A stretch of DNA of 64,000 nucleotides from Synechococcus sp. A10-1-5-1 (GCF_023115425.1 NZ_CP096032.1:992001-1056000), one strand, 5' to 3'; numbered from the stretch's first letter, positions 1 through 9,251 are shown. Made by a program: numbers and translations. The notes: generated by a model not told the origin, from the letters alone.

Positions 1-18
1 GACTTTGGATCAGCAGAG

Positions 19-1107
19 ATGGGCGTCCTGACGGCTCTGGCGATCCTGGCCGGCCTGATCGTGGTGCATGAGGCCGGGCACTTCTTCGCTGCGACATGGC
101 AGGGGATCCGCGTCAGCGGATTCTCGGTGGGTTTTGGACCGGTGCTGCTGGAGAAGCAGCGTCGGGGGGTGCAGTTCGCCCTTCGGGCAATCCCCCTGGG
201 GGGCTTTGTCTCCTTTCCCGATGACGACGAAGACAGCTCCATCCCCCTCGATGACCCCGACCTGCTGAGGAATCGCCCCCTGCACCAGCGGGCCCTGGTG
301 ATCGCCGCTGGAGTGATCGCCAACCTGCTCTTGGCCTGGGCGGTCCTGATGGCCCAAGGGACCTTCGTCGGCATCCCCGCTGGCTTCAGCGCCACCCCCG
401 GAGTCCTGGTGTCCGGAGTCCAGCAGGGGCTGGCGGCCGCCGCCTCAGGCCTGAAGGCCGGCGATCGGATCCTGGCGGTGGATGGCCTCGACCTCGGGGG
501 CGGGCAGAGCGCCGTCAGCCAACTGGTCGAGCTGGTTAAGGGCGCCCCGGATCAGACCCTGCTTCTGAGCGCCGAGCGCCAAGGCCAAGCCCTGGAACTC
601 CAGCTGACCCCCGCTGACCTAAGCGGCATTGGCCGTATCGGCGCCCAACTGCAGCCCAACGGCAGCGAAGCCTTTCGCCGCCCCCGCAGCCCCATCGAGG
701 TCATCAAACAGGCCAATCACGATGTCGCCCTGCTGACCAAGCGAACGGTCGATGGCTTTGTGACCCTCGTGACCCACTTCGGCGAGACCGCAGGCCAAGT
801 CTCTGGCCCCGTGAAGATCGTCGAGATGGGGGCCTCCCTTGCCAAACAGGGCGGCAGCAGCCTGTTCCTCTACACCGCCTTGATCTCGATCAACTTGGCG
901 GTGCTCAATGCCCTTCCCCTGCCGATGCTCGATGGCGGGCAGTTCATGCTGCTGCTGCTGGAGGGCCTGCGCCGCAAGCCCCTGCCCGAGAAGTTCCAGA
1001 TGGCCTTCATGCAGTCAGGTTTTGTCCTGCTGATGGGCCTCAGCCTGGTGTTGATCGTCAAGGACACCAGCCAGCTGGCGGCAGTTCAACAGTTGCTGGG
1101 ACGCTAA
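19..1107 (+). CDS. rseP: RseP-type site-2 metalloprotease (M50)
   Basis: Predicted membrane-embedded zinc protease of the site-2 family, which cleaves transmembrane segments such as anti-sigma factors. Visible: HEAGH zinc motif at residues 17-21 inside the first hydrophobic segment, a GFGP motif near 38-41, a PDZ-like segment at about 125-200, and the second metal-binding motif LPMLDGG near 301-307, followed by a C-terminal membrane segment. The length of 362 residues fits cyanobacterial members with a single PDZ domain. The ATG at 19 puts HEAGH at the usual distance from the N-terminus. rpsN follows 41 bases downstream on the same strand. Family assignment is firm; the natural substrate cannot be read from sequence. 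Confidence 0.93.
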   Translation: MGVLTALAILAGLIVVHEAGHFFAATWQGIRVSGFSVGFGPVLLEKQRRGVQFALRAIPLGGFVSFPDDDEDSSIPLDDPDLLRNRPLHQRALVIAAGVIANLLLAWAVLMAQGTFVGIPAGFSATPGVLVSGVQQGLAAAASGLKAGDRILAVDGLDLGGGQSAVSQLVELVKGAPDQTLLLSAERQGQALELQLTPADLSGIGRIGAQLQPNGSEAFRRPRSPIEVIKQANHDVALLTKRTVDGFVTLVTHFGETAGQVSGPVKIVEMGASLAKQGGSSLFLYTALISINLAVLNALPLPMLDGGQFMLLLLEGLRRKPLPEKFQMAFMQSGFVLLMGLSLVLIVKDTSQLAAVQQLLGR

Positions 1108-1148
1108 GAGGTAGGCTTTCTGGTCACTGCTTACGAGATCCAGGCCGC

Positions 1149-1451
1149 ATGGCGAAGAAGTCGATGATTGCGCGCGACGTCAAGCGCCAAAAGCTTGTGG
1201 ATCGCTACGCCGCCAAGCGCGCAGCTCTGATGGCCGCCTTCGAAGCTGCTGGCGATCCGATGGAGCGCCTGGAGATCCACCGCAAGATCCAAAACCTGCC
1301 CCGCAACAGCGCTCGCGTGCGTCTGCGCAACCGCTGCTGGGCCACCGGCAAGCCCCGTGGTGTGTACCGCGACTTCGGCCTGTGCCGCAACCAACTGCGC
1401 GAGCGCGCCCACAAAGGCGAGCTGCCCGGCGTGGTCAAGTCCTCCTGGTGA
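1149..1451 (+). CDS. rpsN: 30S ribosomal protein S14
   Basis: Basic 100-residue protein of the small ribosomal subunit head, involved in 30S assembly. The start [10 protein letters not shown], the central [11 protein letters not shown] segment and the C-terminal GVVKSSW are typical of bacterial S14. It is the long zinc-independent form: the four-cysteine zinc knuckle of the short form is absent, and 100 residues is the normal length. It lies between the RseP-type protease and pnp and is followed by a strong hairpin with a T-run, so it probably ends its own transcript. Confidence 0.97.
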   Translation: MAKKSMIARDVKRQKLVDRYAAKRAALMAAFEAAGDPMERLEIHRKIQNLPRNSARVRLRNRCWATGKPRGVYRDFGLCRNQLRERAHKGELPGVVKSSW

Positions 1452-1477
1452 GTTCCCGGTCCATTGATCGATCCGAA

Positions 1478-1502
1478 GGGCGCCGAAGGGCGCCTTTTTT
1501 GT
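1478..1502 (+). terminator. Rho-independent terminator after rpsN
   Basis: A short GC-rich stem (GGCGCC, GAAG loop, GGCGCC) is followed directly by a run of seven T. It begins 26 bases after the rpsN stop codon and separates rpsN from pnp. Confidence 0.8.
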
Positions 1503-1617
1503 TGTTCGCCCGCCTGAGTGCGTTGTGGCATTCCGGAAGAGATTGCGCCTGTTTTCCGCAAGTCTTTGGGCTCAGATGCAAGAATTGGTCTTGACAACAA
1601 ACAAGACATAAGCCCAC

Positions 1618-3750
1618 GTGCAAGGTCACACTCAGTCGGTCTCCTTCGATGGTCGGGAGATCCGACTGACCACAGGTCGGTTCGCCCCGCAGGCCGGGGG
1701 TTCCGTGATGGTCGAATGCGGAGATACCTCTGTTCTCGTCACTGCCACCCGCTCCGGCGGCCGTGAGGGCATCGATTTTCTGCCGCTGATTTGCGACTAC
1801 GAGGAGCGCCTCTACGCCGCTGGTCGCATCCCCGGCAGCTTTATGCGCCGCGAGAGCCGTCCTCCCGAGCGCGCCACCCTGATCGCGCGTCTGATTGACC
1901 GCCCGATGCGCCCGCTGTTCCCCAGCTGGCTGCGGGACGACCTGCAGGTCGTCGCCACCTGCATGTCCCTGGATGAGCGGGTTCCGCCCGATGTCCTGGC
2001 CGTGACCGGTGCATCACTGGCCACCCTGCTGGCCAAGATCCCCTTCAACGGCCCCATGGCCGCCGTGCGGGTGGGTCTGCTGGGTGATGACTTCATCCTG
2101 AACCCCAGCTACCGCGAGATCGAACGCTCCGAGCTCGATCTGGTGGTCGCCGGCACCCCCCAGGGCGTGATCATGGTCGAGGCGGGCGCCAACCAGCTGC
2201 CCGAGCAGGACGTCATCGAAGCGATTGACTTCGGTTACGAGGCGGTCTGCGAACTGATCAAGGTCCAGCAGAACCTGCTCAAGGAGCTCGGCATCGAGCA
2301 GGTCCTCCCCGAGGCCCAGACCGTCGACGCCACCCTGCCCAGCTTCCTTGAGAAGGAATGCAGCAAAGGCATCGGCGAGGTCCTCAAGCAGTTCACCCTG
2401 ACCAAGGCCGAGCGCGACCAGCAGCTCGATGCCATCAAGGCCCAGGTGGCCGAGAAGATCAGCGGCCTCAAGGACGACGACGCCGTGAAGGTAGCCGTCA
2501 GCAGCAATGGCAAGGCCCTGGGCAACAACTACAAGGCGCTCACCAAACAGCTGATGCGCGCCCAGATCGTCAAGGACGGCAAGCGCGTCGATGGCCGCAA
2601 CCTCGATGAGGTGCGTCCGATCAGCGCCGCCGCCGGCGTGCTGCCCAAGCGCGTGCATGGCTCCGGTCTGTTCCAGCGCGGCATGACCCAGGTGCTCTCC
2701 TGCGCCACCCTCGGCACCCCGAGCGACGCCCAGGAGATGGACGACCTGAACCCGTCCAACGAGAAGACCTACCTCCACCACTACAACTTCCCCCCCTACT
2801 CCGTCGGCGAAACCCGCCCGATGCGCAGCCCCGGCCGCCGCGAAATCGGCCACGGCGCCCTGGCGGAGCGGGCCCTGATTCCCGTCCTCCCCAGCAAGGA
2901 GAGCTTCCCCTACGTCCTGCGGGTCGTCTCGGAATGCCTGAGCTCCAACGGCTCCACCTCCATGGGTTCGGTCTGCGGCAGCACCCTGGCCCTGATGGAT
3001 GCCGGCGTGCCCCTGAAGGCCCCCGTGAGCGGTGCCGCCATGGGCCTGATCAAGGAAGGCTCTGAGGTGCGGATCCTCACCGACATCCAGGGCATCGAGG
3101 ACTTCCTCGGCGACATGGACTTCAAGGTGGCCGGCACCGAGAAGGGCATCACCGCCCTTCAGATGGATATGAAGATCACCGGTCTCGAAGTGAAGACCGT
3201 GGCTGAGGCCATCAACCAGGCCCGCCCGGCCCGTCTGCACATCCTCGAGAAGATGCTCTCGGCGATCGACAAGCCCCGCGATGTCCTGAGCCCCCACGCC
3301 CCTCGCCTGCTCAGCTTCCGGATCGATCCCGAGCTGATCGGCACCGTGATCGGCCCCGGCGGCCGCACCATCAAGGGCATCACCGAGCGCACCAACACCA
3401 AGATCGACATCGAGGACGGCGGCATCGTCACGATCGCCAGCCACGACGGTGCAGCGGCTGAGGAAGCCCAGCGCATCATCGAAGGCCTCACCCGTCGCGT
3501 CTCCGAAGGCGAGGTCTTCAGCGGTGCGGTCACCCGCGTGATCCCCATCGGCGCCTTCGTCGAGATCCTGCCCGGTAAGGAAGGCATGATCCACATCTCC
3601 CAGCTCAGCGAAGCCCGCGTTGAGAAGGTGGAAGACGTGGTGAAGGTGGGTGACCACGTCACCGTCCGCGTCCGCGAGATCGACAACCGCGGCCGCATCA
3701 ACCTCACCCTGCGGGGTGTTCCCCAACAGGACGAACCGGCTCAGGCCTGA
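1618..3750 (+). CDS. pnp: Polyribonucleotide nucleotidyltransferase (PNPase)
   Basis: Phosphorolytic 3'-5' exoribonuclease and RNA-tailing enzyme of the RNA decay machinery. The 710 residues show the expected order: first RNase PH domain with an early [20 protein letters not shown] segment, an all-helical linker, and a second RNase PH domain with [19 protein letters not shown] and [15 protein letters not shown] domain follows ([11 protein letters not shown]), then a C-terminal S1 domain ([19 protein letters not shown]). The start is GTG at 1618, giving [10 protein letters not shown], which matches the family N-terminus. A hairpin terminator follows. Product assignment is certain. Confidence 0.98.
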   Translation: MQGHTQSVSFDGREIRLTTGRFAPQAGGSVMVECGDTSVLVTATRSGGREGIDFLPLICDYEERLYAAGRIPGSFMRRESRPPERATLIARLIDRPMRPLFPSWLRDDLQVVATCMSLDERVPPDVLAVTGASLATLLAKIPFNGPMAAVRVGLLGDDFILNPSYREIERSELDLVVAGTPQGVIMVEAGANQLPEQDVIEAIDFGYEAVCELIKVQQNLLKELGIEQVLPEAQTVDATLPSFLEKECSKGIGEVLKQFTLTKAERDQQLDAIKAQVAEKISGLKDDDAVKVAVSSNGKALGNNYKALTKQLMRAQIVKDGKRVDGRNLDEVRPISAAAGVLPKRVHGSGLFQRGMTQVLSCATLGTPSDAQEMDDLNPSNEKTYLHHYNFPPYSVGETRPMRSPGRREIGHGALAERALIPVLPSKESFPYVLRVVSECLSSNGSTSMGSVCGSTLALMDAGVPLKAPVSGAAMGLIKEGSEVRILTDIQGIEDFLGDMDFKVAGTEKGITALQMDMKITGLEVKTVAEAINQARPARLHILEKMLSAIDKPRDVLSPHAPRLLSFRIDPELIGTVIGPGGRTIKGITERTNTKIDIEDGGIVTIASHDGAAAEEAQRIIEGLTRRVSEGEVFSGAVTRVIPIGAFVEILPGKEGMIHISQLSEARVEKVEDVVKVGDHVTVRVREIDNRGRINLTLRGVPQQDEPAQA

Positions 3751-3758
3751 TCCAGCCA

Positions 3759-3783
3759 AGCCCCCGAAAGGGGGCTTTTTTCA
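3759..3783 (+). terminator. Rho-independent terminator after pnp
   Basis: AGCCCCC-GAAA-GGGGGCT stem followed by TTTTTT, starting nine bases after the pnp stop. On the opposite strand the hairpin has no T-run, so it serves pnp rather than the convergent cysQ-like gene. Confidence 0.9.
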
Positions 3784-3786
3784 TGC

Positions 3787-4725
3787 CTAAACGGCAAACC
3801 CCGGATCGATGCGGCCCATCGCCTCGGCCGCTTTTGCGCAGAGCTCTTGGTGGCTGACGCCGTGGCTGGCAATCAGGCAACCGGCCTGACGCACGTCGCC
3901 GGTGTTGTAGCGGAGCGGTTCACCGTCGGCATGGGTGAAGGCCCCGCCGGCAGCCTTGAGCACGGCCTCCGGCGCCGCCATATCCCAGTCCTTCGGGGCA
4001 CTCTTGCCCGACAGTGAGATGTAGACGTCGGTCTCGCCACGCAGGATCGTGGCGACCTTGCCGCCAACGCTGCCGATGGCCTTGGTGTCGCCCAGGGCCA
4101 GAGCCTCCAGTAGCTGCTCCAGCCGCTGGTCCCGGTGGTTGCGGCTGGCCACCAGCACCATCTCCCCAAGGGCCTGGCGGGAACTGAGCTGGGCGGGCTG
4201 CTGCTCACCAGCGCGGTTCTCCCTCCAAGCCCGGCCCTGGGGCACCAGACCAAACCAGAGGTCCTCCAGCAGCGGTTGGAGCACCACCCCCAAGACGGCC
4301 TCACCGCGGTGAACCAGCGCCAGGTGCACGGCGTACTCGCCGGTGCCCTGCAGAAAATCCTTGGTGCCATCGAGGGGATCCAGGATCCAGAGCCACTCGG
4401 CATCGAGGGGCTCGCCTGCGGTGAGTTGCTCCTTGGCGGTCTCCTCGCTAAGGAGCGTCCAACCGGCCTCGGGATAGGCCTTGGCCAGCCCCTCGAGCAG
4501 CCACTGGTTCACAGCCAGATCCGCCGCACTGACGGGGCCCTCGCCCCCGTCATCAACACTCAGGGCCTTGGGAAAGCCATAGGGGGGCTGCTCACCGCGG
4601 CCATAAGCCAGCAAGATATCCGCAGCACCCCAGCAGAGTCGACGCAGGTCCGCCAACAGCTGCTTCTCCTCGATGCCAGGGGGAAAGCAGGCAGCGGCGG
4701 GCATCATGGAAGGGCAAAGGAGCAT
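3787..4725 (-). CDS. cysQ: CysQ-like inositol-monophosphatase-family phosphatase
   Basis: Metal-dependent phosphatase of the inositol monophosphatase superfamily, most like 3'(2'),5'-bisphosphate nucleotidases, which hydrolyse the PAP left over from sulfate assimilation. Visible: GPVSAADLAVN early, LLSEE, motif 1 DPLDGTKDF with the metal-binding Asp residues, and motif 2 WDMAAPEAVLKAAGG. About 300 residues is normal for the family. The start is uncertain: in-frame ATGs occur at 4725, 4707 and 4704, none with a good Shine-Dalgarno, and the family N-terminus makes 4707 or 4704 likelier. It is divergent from rsmI and their 5' ends nearly abut. Substrate (PAP versus another sugar phosphate) is inferred. 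Confidence 0.85.
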   Translation of the reverse strand: MLLCPSMMPAAACFPPGIEEKQLLADLRRLCWGAADILLAYGRGEQPPYGFPKALSVDDGGEGPVSAADLAVNQWLLEGLAKAYPEAGWTLLSEETAKEQLTAGEPLDAEWLWILDPLDGTKDFLQGTGEYAVHLALVHRGEAVLGVVLQPLLEDLWFGLVPQGRAWRENRAGEQQPAQLSSRQALGEMVLVASRNHRDQRLEQLLEALALGDTKAIGSVGGKVATILRGETDVYISLSGKSAPKDWDMAAPEAVLKAAGGAFTHADGEPLRYNTGDVRQAGCLIASHGVSHQELCAKAAEAMGRIDPGFAV

Positions 4726-4729
4726 TCTG

Positions 4730-5587
4730 ATGCAGGGCGCCGAACCCGCTGCAGGCGTGCTCTACCTGGTGGGCACACCGATCGGGAACACCGGAGATCT
4801 CTCCCCCCGGGCCAAAACCGTGCTGGCCGGGGCAGATCGGATCGCCTGCGAAGACACCCGCCGCAGCGGCCTGCTGCTGCACAACCTGGGCATCAAGAAC
4901 CGTTTGGTGAGCTTCCACGAGCACAACCAAGCCACCCGGATCCCGGAATTATTGGAGGCCTTGGAGAGCGGAGAGGCAATTGCTGTCATCAGCGACGCCG
5001 GCCTACCAGGCATCTCCGACCCCGGCGAGGAACTGGTGGCGGCAGCCCGCAGCCAAGGGCGCACCGTGATCTGCGTGCCCGGGCCCTGTGCCGCCACCAC
5101 CGCCCTAGTGAGCAGTGGGCTGCCCTGCGGACGCTTCTGCTTTGAAGGCTTCCTGCCGCCCAAAGCCACAGCACGCCGGGCGCGGCTCCAGGCCTTGGCT
5201 CAGGAGGAGCGGACCTTGGTCTTCTACGAGGCCCCCCACCGCCTGCTGGCGGTGCTCGAGGACCTGCTGGAACTCCTGGGGGATCGCCCGGTGGCCGTGA
5301 CCCGGGAATTGACCAAGCGCCATGAGGAGCAGGTGGGCCCGACCCTGACGGTTGCCCTGGAGCACTTCCGGCAGCACCCTCCCCAGGGCGAATTCACCCT
5401 CGTCCTCGACGGAGCTGAGATCAACGCTGCTGAGCGGCCCAGCGATGCCGATCTACGGAAGCAGCTGCAGGCCTTGGTCAGCGGTGGGCTCAGCAGCAAC
5501 GATGCCGCTCGCCAACTGGCCCGCAGCACGGGCATCGCCAAACGTGAGCTCTACGCTTTGCTGCATCAAGACGACGACACCCCCTGA
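4730..5587 (+). CDS. rsmI: 16S rRNA (cytidine-1402 2'-O)-methyltransferase
   Basis: SAM-dependent methyltransferase of the tetrapyrrole-methylase fold that 2'-O-methylates C1402 of 16S rRNA in the decoding centre. Visible: LYLVGTPIGNTGDLSPRA at the N-terminus, CEDTRRSG, SDAGLPGISDPGEEL and the VPGPCA segment. The ATG at 4730 is chosen because AAAGGAG lies seven bases upstream and the LYLVGTPIGN motif then starts at residue 11, as in the family. The stop codon overlaps the next start (TGATG), suggesting translational coupling with the small membrane protein. Confidence 0.95.
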   Translation: MQGAEPAAGVLYLVGTPIGNTGDLSPRAKTVLAGADRIACEDTRRSGLLLHNLGIKNRLVSFHEHNQATRIPELLEALESGEAIAVISDAGLPGISDPGEELVAAARSQGRTVICVPGPCAATTALVSSGLPCGRFCFEGFLPPKATARRARLQALAQEERTLVFYEAPHRLLAVLEDLLELLGDRPVAVTRELTKRHEEQVGPTLTVALEHFRQHPPQGEFTLVLDGAEINAAERPSDADLRKQLQALVSGGLSSNDAARQLARSTGIAKRELYALLHQDDDTP

Positions 5588-5829
5588 TGCTGCTGCGCCT
5601 GCGCTTGCTTCTGGCCAGCCTTGGAGGCGGGGTGCTGCTACTGCTGATCCTGTGCCTGGGGGCCCAGAACCTGGATCAACGGACGCGGCTGAACCTGGGG
5701 TTTGGCCGCACGGCTGAGCTCCCGACCGGATTCCTACTGGGGGTTTCACTGGTGCTTGGCGTCATCAGTGGCGGCGCCGCGACCGCTCTATTGCTGCCGG
5801 GCGGCGATCAGGCTTCTGAGAGGGAATAG
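5587..5829 (+). CDS. LapA-like (DUF1049) small membrane protein
   Basis: 80 residues with two hydrophobic segments (about 8-27 and 45-70) joined by a short polar stretch around NLDQRTRLNLGFG. This matches the LapA/DUF1049 pattern, in which an N-terminal helix ends near a conserved Asn and the second helix contains GVISGG. The family is poorly defined; in enterobacteria LapA/B proteins act in envelope homeostasis. Its start overlaps the rsmI stop by one base. The family call is by pattern and the role is unknown. Confidence 0.65.
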   Translation: MLLRLRLLLASLGGGVLLLLILCLGAQNLDQRTRLNLGFGRTAELPTGFLLGVSLVLGVISGGAATALLLPGGDQASERE

Positions 5830-6569
5830 AGCAGGCCGCCTTCCACCACCAATCGGGTGATGCCCTGAGCCACCAAGTAGGAGGAGCGCCGTTGGAGCAC
5901 GTCGCTGTCGGGCACCTTGATCACCCGCTGGCTGCGGCCGCACTGCCGTTTGGCCTGGCGGGGGTTGGTGAAAAGCATGAGGGCCTGGCGGGCCTGCTCG
6001 GCTTCCGGCAGAGAACCCAGCTCAGGGAATTCGTTGAGGGGCTTGGCCTGAAGCTCCACCACCTTGTCCACCAGCATGTAGACGCTGCTGGGCAGCAGGC
6101 CAGGAAGCAGGGGAATCGGATCAATCAGCTCAGCCGCTGGTGCACCGCCGAGAGTCGCTGCGTCGGAGCTGTCATCGCCGTCGTCGAAGTTCTCCTCCTC
6201 TCCGTCATCGCCGAAGTCATCGGCGTCGTCGATGGCCAGAACGCCGACGCGCTCGTCATCGTCATCGGCGGCGTCTGAATCGGAAGCAATCTCCACTTCG
6301 CTGCTGACGGGCTCAGCCTCAAGCAGCGGATCAGGCGCAGGTATTTCGATCGCTTGGGCAACAGCTTCGACCGGTTTGGCGGCAGAGCGGCTGCGGGATT
6401 GCTTCTTCAGCGCAGCCAGCTCATCGGGATCGATCCCGGCCTTCAGGACGCGGCTGACCGTGTTGGGGCTGCAGCCATAGCTCGCGGCCAGGGCCTGGGC
6501 GGTTTCACCCTGGCGGTAACGAGCGACCAGCTCCTCTTTTTGGCTTTCTGTCAGCCGTGGAGCGGGCAT
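5808..6569 (-). CDS. Helix-turn-helix protein with acidic linker, conserved in picocyanobacteria
   Basis: The N-terminus (MPAPRLTESQKEELVARYRQ, then GETAQALAASYGCSPNTVSRVLK) is a clear transposase/sigma-type helix-turn-helix. It is followed by a Lys/Arg-rich patch and a very acidic, Asp/Glu-dominated linker at about 75-140. A C-terminal domain contains PSSVYMLVDKVVELQAKPL and RQAKRQCGRSQRVIKVPDSD. There is no catalytic motif of any recombinase, so a DNA-binding or nucleoid role is inferred. The ATG at 6569 is preferred because the HTH starts there; a GTG at 6590 is also in frame. The 3' end overlaps the convergent LapA-like gene by 22 bases. Confidence 0.7.
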   Translation of the reverse strand: MPAPRLTESQKEELVARYRQGETAQALAASYGCSPNTVSRVLKAGIDPDELAALKKQSRSRSAAKPVEAVAQAIEIPAPDPLLEAEPVSSEVEIASDSDAADDDDERVGVLAIDDADDFGDDGEEENFDDGDDSSDAATLGGAPAAELIDPIPLLPGLLPSSVYMLVDKVVELQAKPLNEFPELGSLPEAEQARQALMLFTNPRQAKRQCGRSQRVIKVPDSDVLQRRSSYLVAQGITRLVVEGGLLYSLSEA

Positions 6570-6637
6570 TACGACTTTGACGTCCAGCACACCACCATAG
6601 AAGCTCTAGCTCAGCTGGCACAATGCGTCAGATCCAA

Positions 6638-6711
6638 GCTCCCTTAGCTCAGCTGGATAGAGCAGCTGCCTTCTAAGCAGCCGGTCGTTGGTTCGAATCC
6701 AACAGGGGGCG
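6638..6711 (+). tRNA. tRNA-Arg (anticodon TCT)
   Basis: A full cloverleaf can be folded: acceptor GCTCCCT with AGGGGGC (one G-T pair), D arm from TAGCTCAGCTGGATAGAGC, anticodon stem GCTGC/GCAGC with loop CTTCTAA, and T arm around GGTTCGAATCC. Positions 34-36 are TCT, reading AGA. It is 74 nt long and CCA is not encoded. Confidence 0.96.
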
Positions 6712-6712
6712 T

Positions 6713-6982
6713 CTAGAGCTCGTACTCCTCTTCGAAACGCGCCATCAGGCCGTTGTAGAGGGCGAGGGTGCCCTCGGTTTCTTCGCAGAAGCCCTTGAGT
6801 CGATAGGCCTCAATCAGATGGGCCAGCGAGGCATGCACCTGAGCAAAGGCCTGGGCAAATTCGTTCTGAATATCTTCGTCGCGGATATCTCGGATCTTGG
6901 CTGTCATCAACTCAACTCTTCTCTGAGCGACGACCATCTCCGCCTCCATCTCCTTGTTGAGTTTCCGGCGCTTGGCAGCCAT
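6713..6982 (-). CDS. Conserved hypothetical helical protein
   Basis: About 89 residues from MAAKRRKLNKEMEAEM, predicted almost wholly helical and rich in Glu, Lys, Arg and Ala, ending ...ALYNGLMARFEEEYEL. No enzyme motif. The ATG at 6982 is preferred over the upstream 7009 because the basic start MAAKRRKLN looks like a natural N-terminus. The stop is one base beyond the convergent tRNA-Arg 3' end. No function can be assigned. Confidence 0.65.
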   Translation of the reverse strand: MAAKRRKLNKEMEAEMVVAQRRVELMTAKIRDIRDEDIQNEFAQAFAQVHASLAHLIEAYRLKGFCEETEGTLALYNGLMARFEEEYEL

Positions 6983-7045
6983 CAATCCCGCTCTGGTTGA
7001 GCCCCACATCTACACCAGTGGGGCCTCAGGGGCGGAGCCTCGCCA

Positions 7046-7285
7046 CTAGCGGTAGGGGATGCAGTCGAATCCACGAGATGTCTTGCCGTCACTGGGTGCT
7101 GCCGCGACCCAGCGGCGACCCGTTTCGATACAGCCCTTGAGGGTCGGCATCGGAACCTTGGTGACCGCCACGTCCTTGGGGCCGATCTTGTGGGGCTCAA
7201 AGGTGGAACGGACCAACCAGGCCTCATAGGCCATGGCAGCTGGCATGGACGCCCAGACCAAACAGCCCAGCAGAAGACGCTTCAC
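7046..7285 (-). CDS. Small secreted hypothetical protein
   Basis: From the GTG at 7285 it begins KRLLLGCLVWASMPAAMA, a signal peptide with likely cleavage after AMA, leaving a mature protein of about 60 residues with two cysteines (KGCIETGRRW and FDCIPYR) that could form a disulfide. An upstream start at 7339 would spoil the signal peptide. No recognised domain. It lies just downstream of the dnaJ gene on the same strand's opposite side of a short gap; function unknown. Confidence 0.6.
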   Translation of the reverse strand: MKRLLLGCLVWASMPAAMAYEAWLVRSTFEPHKIGPKDVAVTKVPMPTLKGCIETGRRWVAAAPSDGKTSRGFDCIPYR

Positions 7286-7352
7286 AGCCAATGCAGTGCT
7301 TGGCGAACCCTGCCACAGGTGGCCACAGAGACCGAGCAATCGGGGGGCTTAG

Positions 7353-8348
7353 TTACAGACGAGCCGCGGTAATCCAGTCCGCGCGTGGATCAGAACTGCG
7401 GGCAGCCCGCAATTGCTCGAGCAGCTGACGCTCCTGGTCGCTGTAGCGGGCCGGTTGCTTCAAGCTGAGGCTGAGCAGCAGATCACCACGTCCTCCTTTA
7501 GCCGGCCAACCCTTGCCCTTGAGGCGAAGACTCCGGCCGACGGCCATCGCCGGGGGCACCGTCACGGTGGCTTCACCATCGGGAGTGGCCACACGCACCT
7601 CCCCACCAAGGGCCAACTCATCGAGGCTGAGGGGAAGATCCGCCTTGAGCTGATCTCCATCGAGGGTCCAGACCGGATGGTCCTGGACCTGGAGGGTCAG
7701 ATAGAGATCACCCCGGCGTCCCGTTCCAGGCTGCAGGTTCCCCTTGCCCTTCAGGCGGAGGCGACTGCCCGGCTTCACGCCGGCGGGGATCCGGACCTGA
7801 ACGCGCTCGTCATTCACCGCCAGGGTGCGCTCGCAGCCACGGAAGGCCTCCGAGAACGACAGGGAAATGCTGGCCTCGGCATCGAGATTCACCGGCGCGG
7901 CCTGACGACCGGGGCCGCCGGGGAAGCCGCCGGGGAAACCAGAACCAAATCCACTGAAGCCGCCGGGGGCTCCACCAAATCCACCGCCGGGGAATCCACC
8001 AGCTCCGCCCCCAGGCCCCCCGAAGCGGCCGAGGAGGTCATTGATGAAGTCGTCGAAATTGCCGTAGCGGCCAAAATCAACATCCACGCCGCCGGGGCCC
8101 GGGCCCGCACCCGCCTGACTCCAGTACTGCCCAAATTGCTCGTAACGCCGGCGCTTATCGGGATCCGAGAGGACCTCGTAAGCCTCGCTGACTTCCTTGA
8201 ACTTCGCCTCAGCGCCCTGATCCCCGGGGTTCACATCCGGGTGGTACTGGCGCGCCAACTTGCGGAAGGCCTTTTTGATCGTGTCCGCATCGGCACCACG
8301 CTCAACGCCCAGAACTTTGAAATAGTCGCGGTAACCGTTGGCGCTCAT
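7353..8348 (-). CDS. DnaJ-family co-chaperone without zinc finger (CbpA-like)
   Basis: Hsp40 that delivers substrates to DnaK and stimulates its ATPase. The J domain is at 8-72 with HPD at residues 36-38. A Gly/Phe-rich linker runs from about 105 to 150, then the two beta-sandwich substrate-binding domains run to about 300. The four CxxCxGxG repeats of type I DnaJ are absent, so this is a type II, CbpA/DnaJ3-like form. Length (331) and domain order fit. Cyanobacteria carry several DnaJ paralogues, so a specific symbol is not given. Confidence 0.93.
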   Translation of the reverse strand: MSANGYRDYFKVLGVERGADADTIKKAFRKLARQYHPDVNPGDQGAEAKFKEVSEAYEVLSDPDKRRRYEQFGQYWSQAGAGPGPGGVDVDFGRYGNFDDFINDLLGRFGGPGGGAGGFPGGGFGGAPGGFSGFGSGFPGGFPGGPGRQAAPVNLDAEASISLSFSEAFRGCERTLAVNDERVQVRIPAGVKPGSRLRLKGKGNLQPGTGRRGDLYLTLQVQDHPVWTLDGDQLKADLPLSLDELALGGEVRVATPDGEATVTVPPAMAVGRSLRLKGKGWPAKGGRGDLLLSLSLKQPARYSDQERQLLEQLRAARSSDPRADWITAARL

Positions 8349-8496
8349 CGCAGCAGCTGGGGAGGAACGATCAACGGCACCTCAAGTGTCCCAGCCTCGG
8401 GGCTGATTGAGCGAGGGGCAAAACAGGCGGAAGGCCGAACGCGTGAACAGACCCGGCATCACCCTTAAGGTGCGGCGAACACCTCCAAAGCAAGCC

Positions 8497-8907
8497 ATGG
8501 CCGGCCTTCGCAGCGTCCAAGTCATCGGGCGCCTGGCCCTCAGCCTGGGGCTGCTGATCACCACGCCGGCGCTGGTGCCCTCGGCCCAGGCGGCAGAGGA
8601 ACAACCCGCAGCCGCCAGCGCGTCGACAACGCGGCAAAAACAACTGGCCAAGCACCTGCAGAGCCAGGGATTTCTGGTCTATGGGGCCTGGTGGTGTCCC
8701 CACTGCAACACGCAGAAAGAGCTCTTTGGCGTCGAGGCCATGGAACTCCTGCCCTATGTCGAATGCGACAAAGAAGAGGAGGGGCGCAAACGCTGCATGG
8801 CCGCCAAGGTCAGGGCCTACCCGACCTGGGACTACAAGGAGGAGCGCCGTGAAGGTGTCATGACCTTGGAAGAACTGGAGGTCTGGAGCGGCTTCCAGGG
8901 CTCCTAG
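8497..8907 (+). CDS. Secreted thioredoxin-fold protein with CPHC site
   Basis: Signal peptide at 1-32 ending AQA-AEE, then a thioredoxin-like domain with GAWWCPHC (Cys67, Cys70) and two further cysteines (VECDKE and KRCMAA). The WCPHC setting and the following QKELFG resemble the periplasmic thioredoxin domain that is fused to VKOR in many cyanobacteria; here it stands alone. It probably acts in disulfide formation or reduction in the periplasm or thylakoid lumen (inference). The ATG at 8497 is chosen because it gives a clean signal peptide. Confidence 0.8.
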   Translation: MAGLRSVQVIGRLALSLGLLITTPALVPSAQAAEEQPAAASASTTRQKQLAKHLQSQGFLVYGAWWCPHCNTQKELFGVEAMELLPYVECDKEEEGRKRCMAAKVRAYPTWDYKEERREGVMTLEELEVWSGFQGS

Positions 8908-9011
8908 TCACCAGCGAGCTGACCCAAGAAGCCTTTTGCGGCTCTGGCGCGGCACAACTTGGCATTCATCTCCATGCTGAACAGGAGGTCTTGACTTGGC
9001 TGCGCCAGCCC

Positions 9012-9212
9012 ATGAAATTCCACGTCGCCAATGCGGTTGCGGTGTCGCTCTTATCGGTGGCTGTTTTGGTGCTGGCGTTAAAGGACAACCGCTGCACCTC
9101 TGCCATCCCAACAACGGAGCCCCAAGCCAGAGCCAATCCAACGCCCCAGCCCGCGGCAAACACCCCAGCACCTCAGAGGCCACGTCAGCGGCGGGAGCTG
9201 GGGAAGTTTTGA
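9012..9212 (+). CDS. Small membrane-anchored Pro-rich protein
   Basis: 66 residues from MKFHVANAVAVSLL: one N-terminal hydrophobic segment (about 5-25), then a Pro/Ala/Gln/Thr-rich tail ending in a basic cluster PRQRRELGKF. The pattern (anchor plus disordered extracytoplasmic or cytoplasmic tail) suggests a real short protein, but no family is recognised. Followed by a hairpin without a T-run. Confidence 0.5.
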   Translation: MKFHVANAVAVSLLSVAVLVLALKDNRCTSAIPTTEPQARANPTPQPAANTPAPQRPRQRRELGKF

Positions 9213-9225
9213 CCCCCCAACAACA

Positions 9226-9251
9226 AAGCCGGCACCCAATGGCACCGGCTT
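9226..9251. terminator. Imperfect hairpin, possible transcript end
   Basis: AAGCCGG and CCGGCTT pair around an 12-base interior that can add two more pairs. There is no T-run on either strand, so termination is only possible, not shown. Confidence 0.35.

Noticed and set aside
2014-3759. 581-codon open frame on the minus strand, antisense to pnp
   Set aside because: It mirrors a GC-rich, highly conserved pnp gene; its product is low-complexity Gly/Asp/Ala/His sequence with no domain.
4135-5145. 336-codon plus-strand frame across the cysQ/rsmI junction
   Set aside because: It runs antisense through the CysQ-like gene and out of frame into rsmI; both real genes have intact motifs.
5808-6569. 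HTH protein as a transposase remnant
   Set aside because: The N-terminal HTH resembles transposase types, but no catalytic domain or terminal repeats are seen and the rest is an intact acidic linker plus C-terminal domain.
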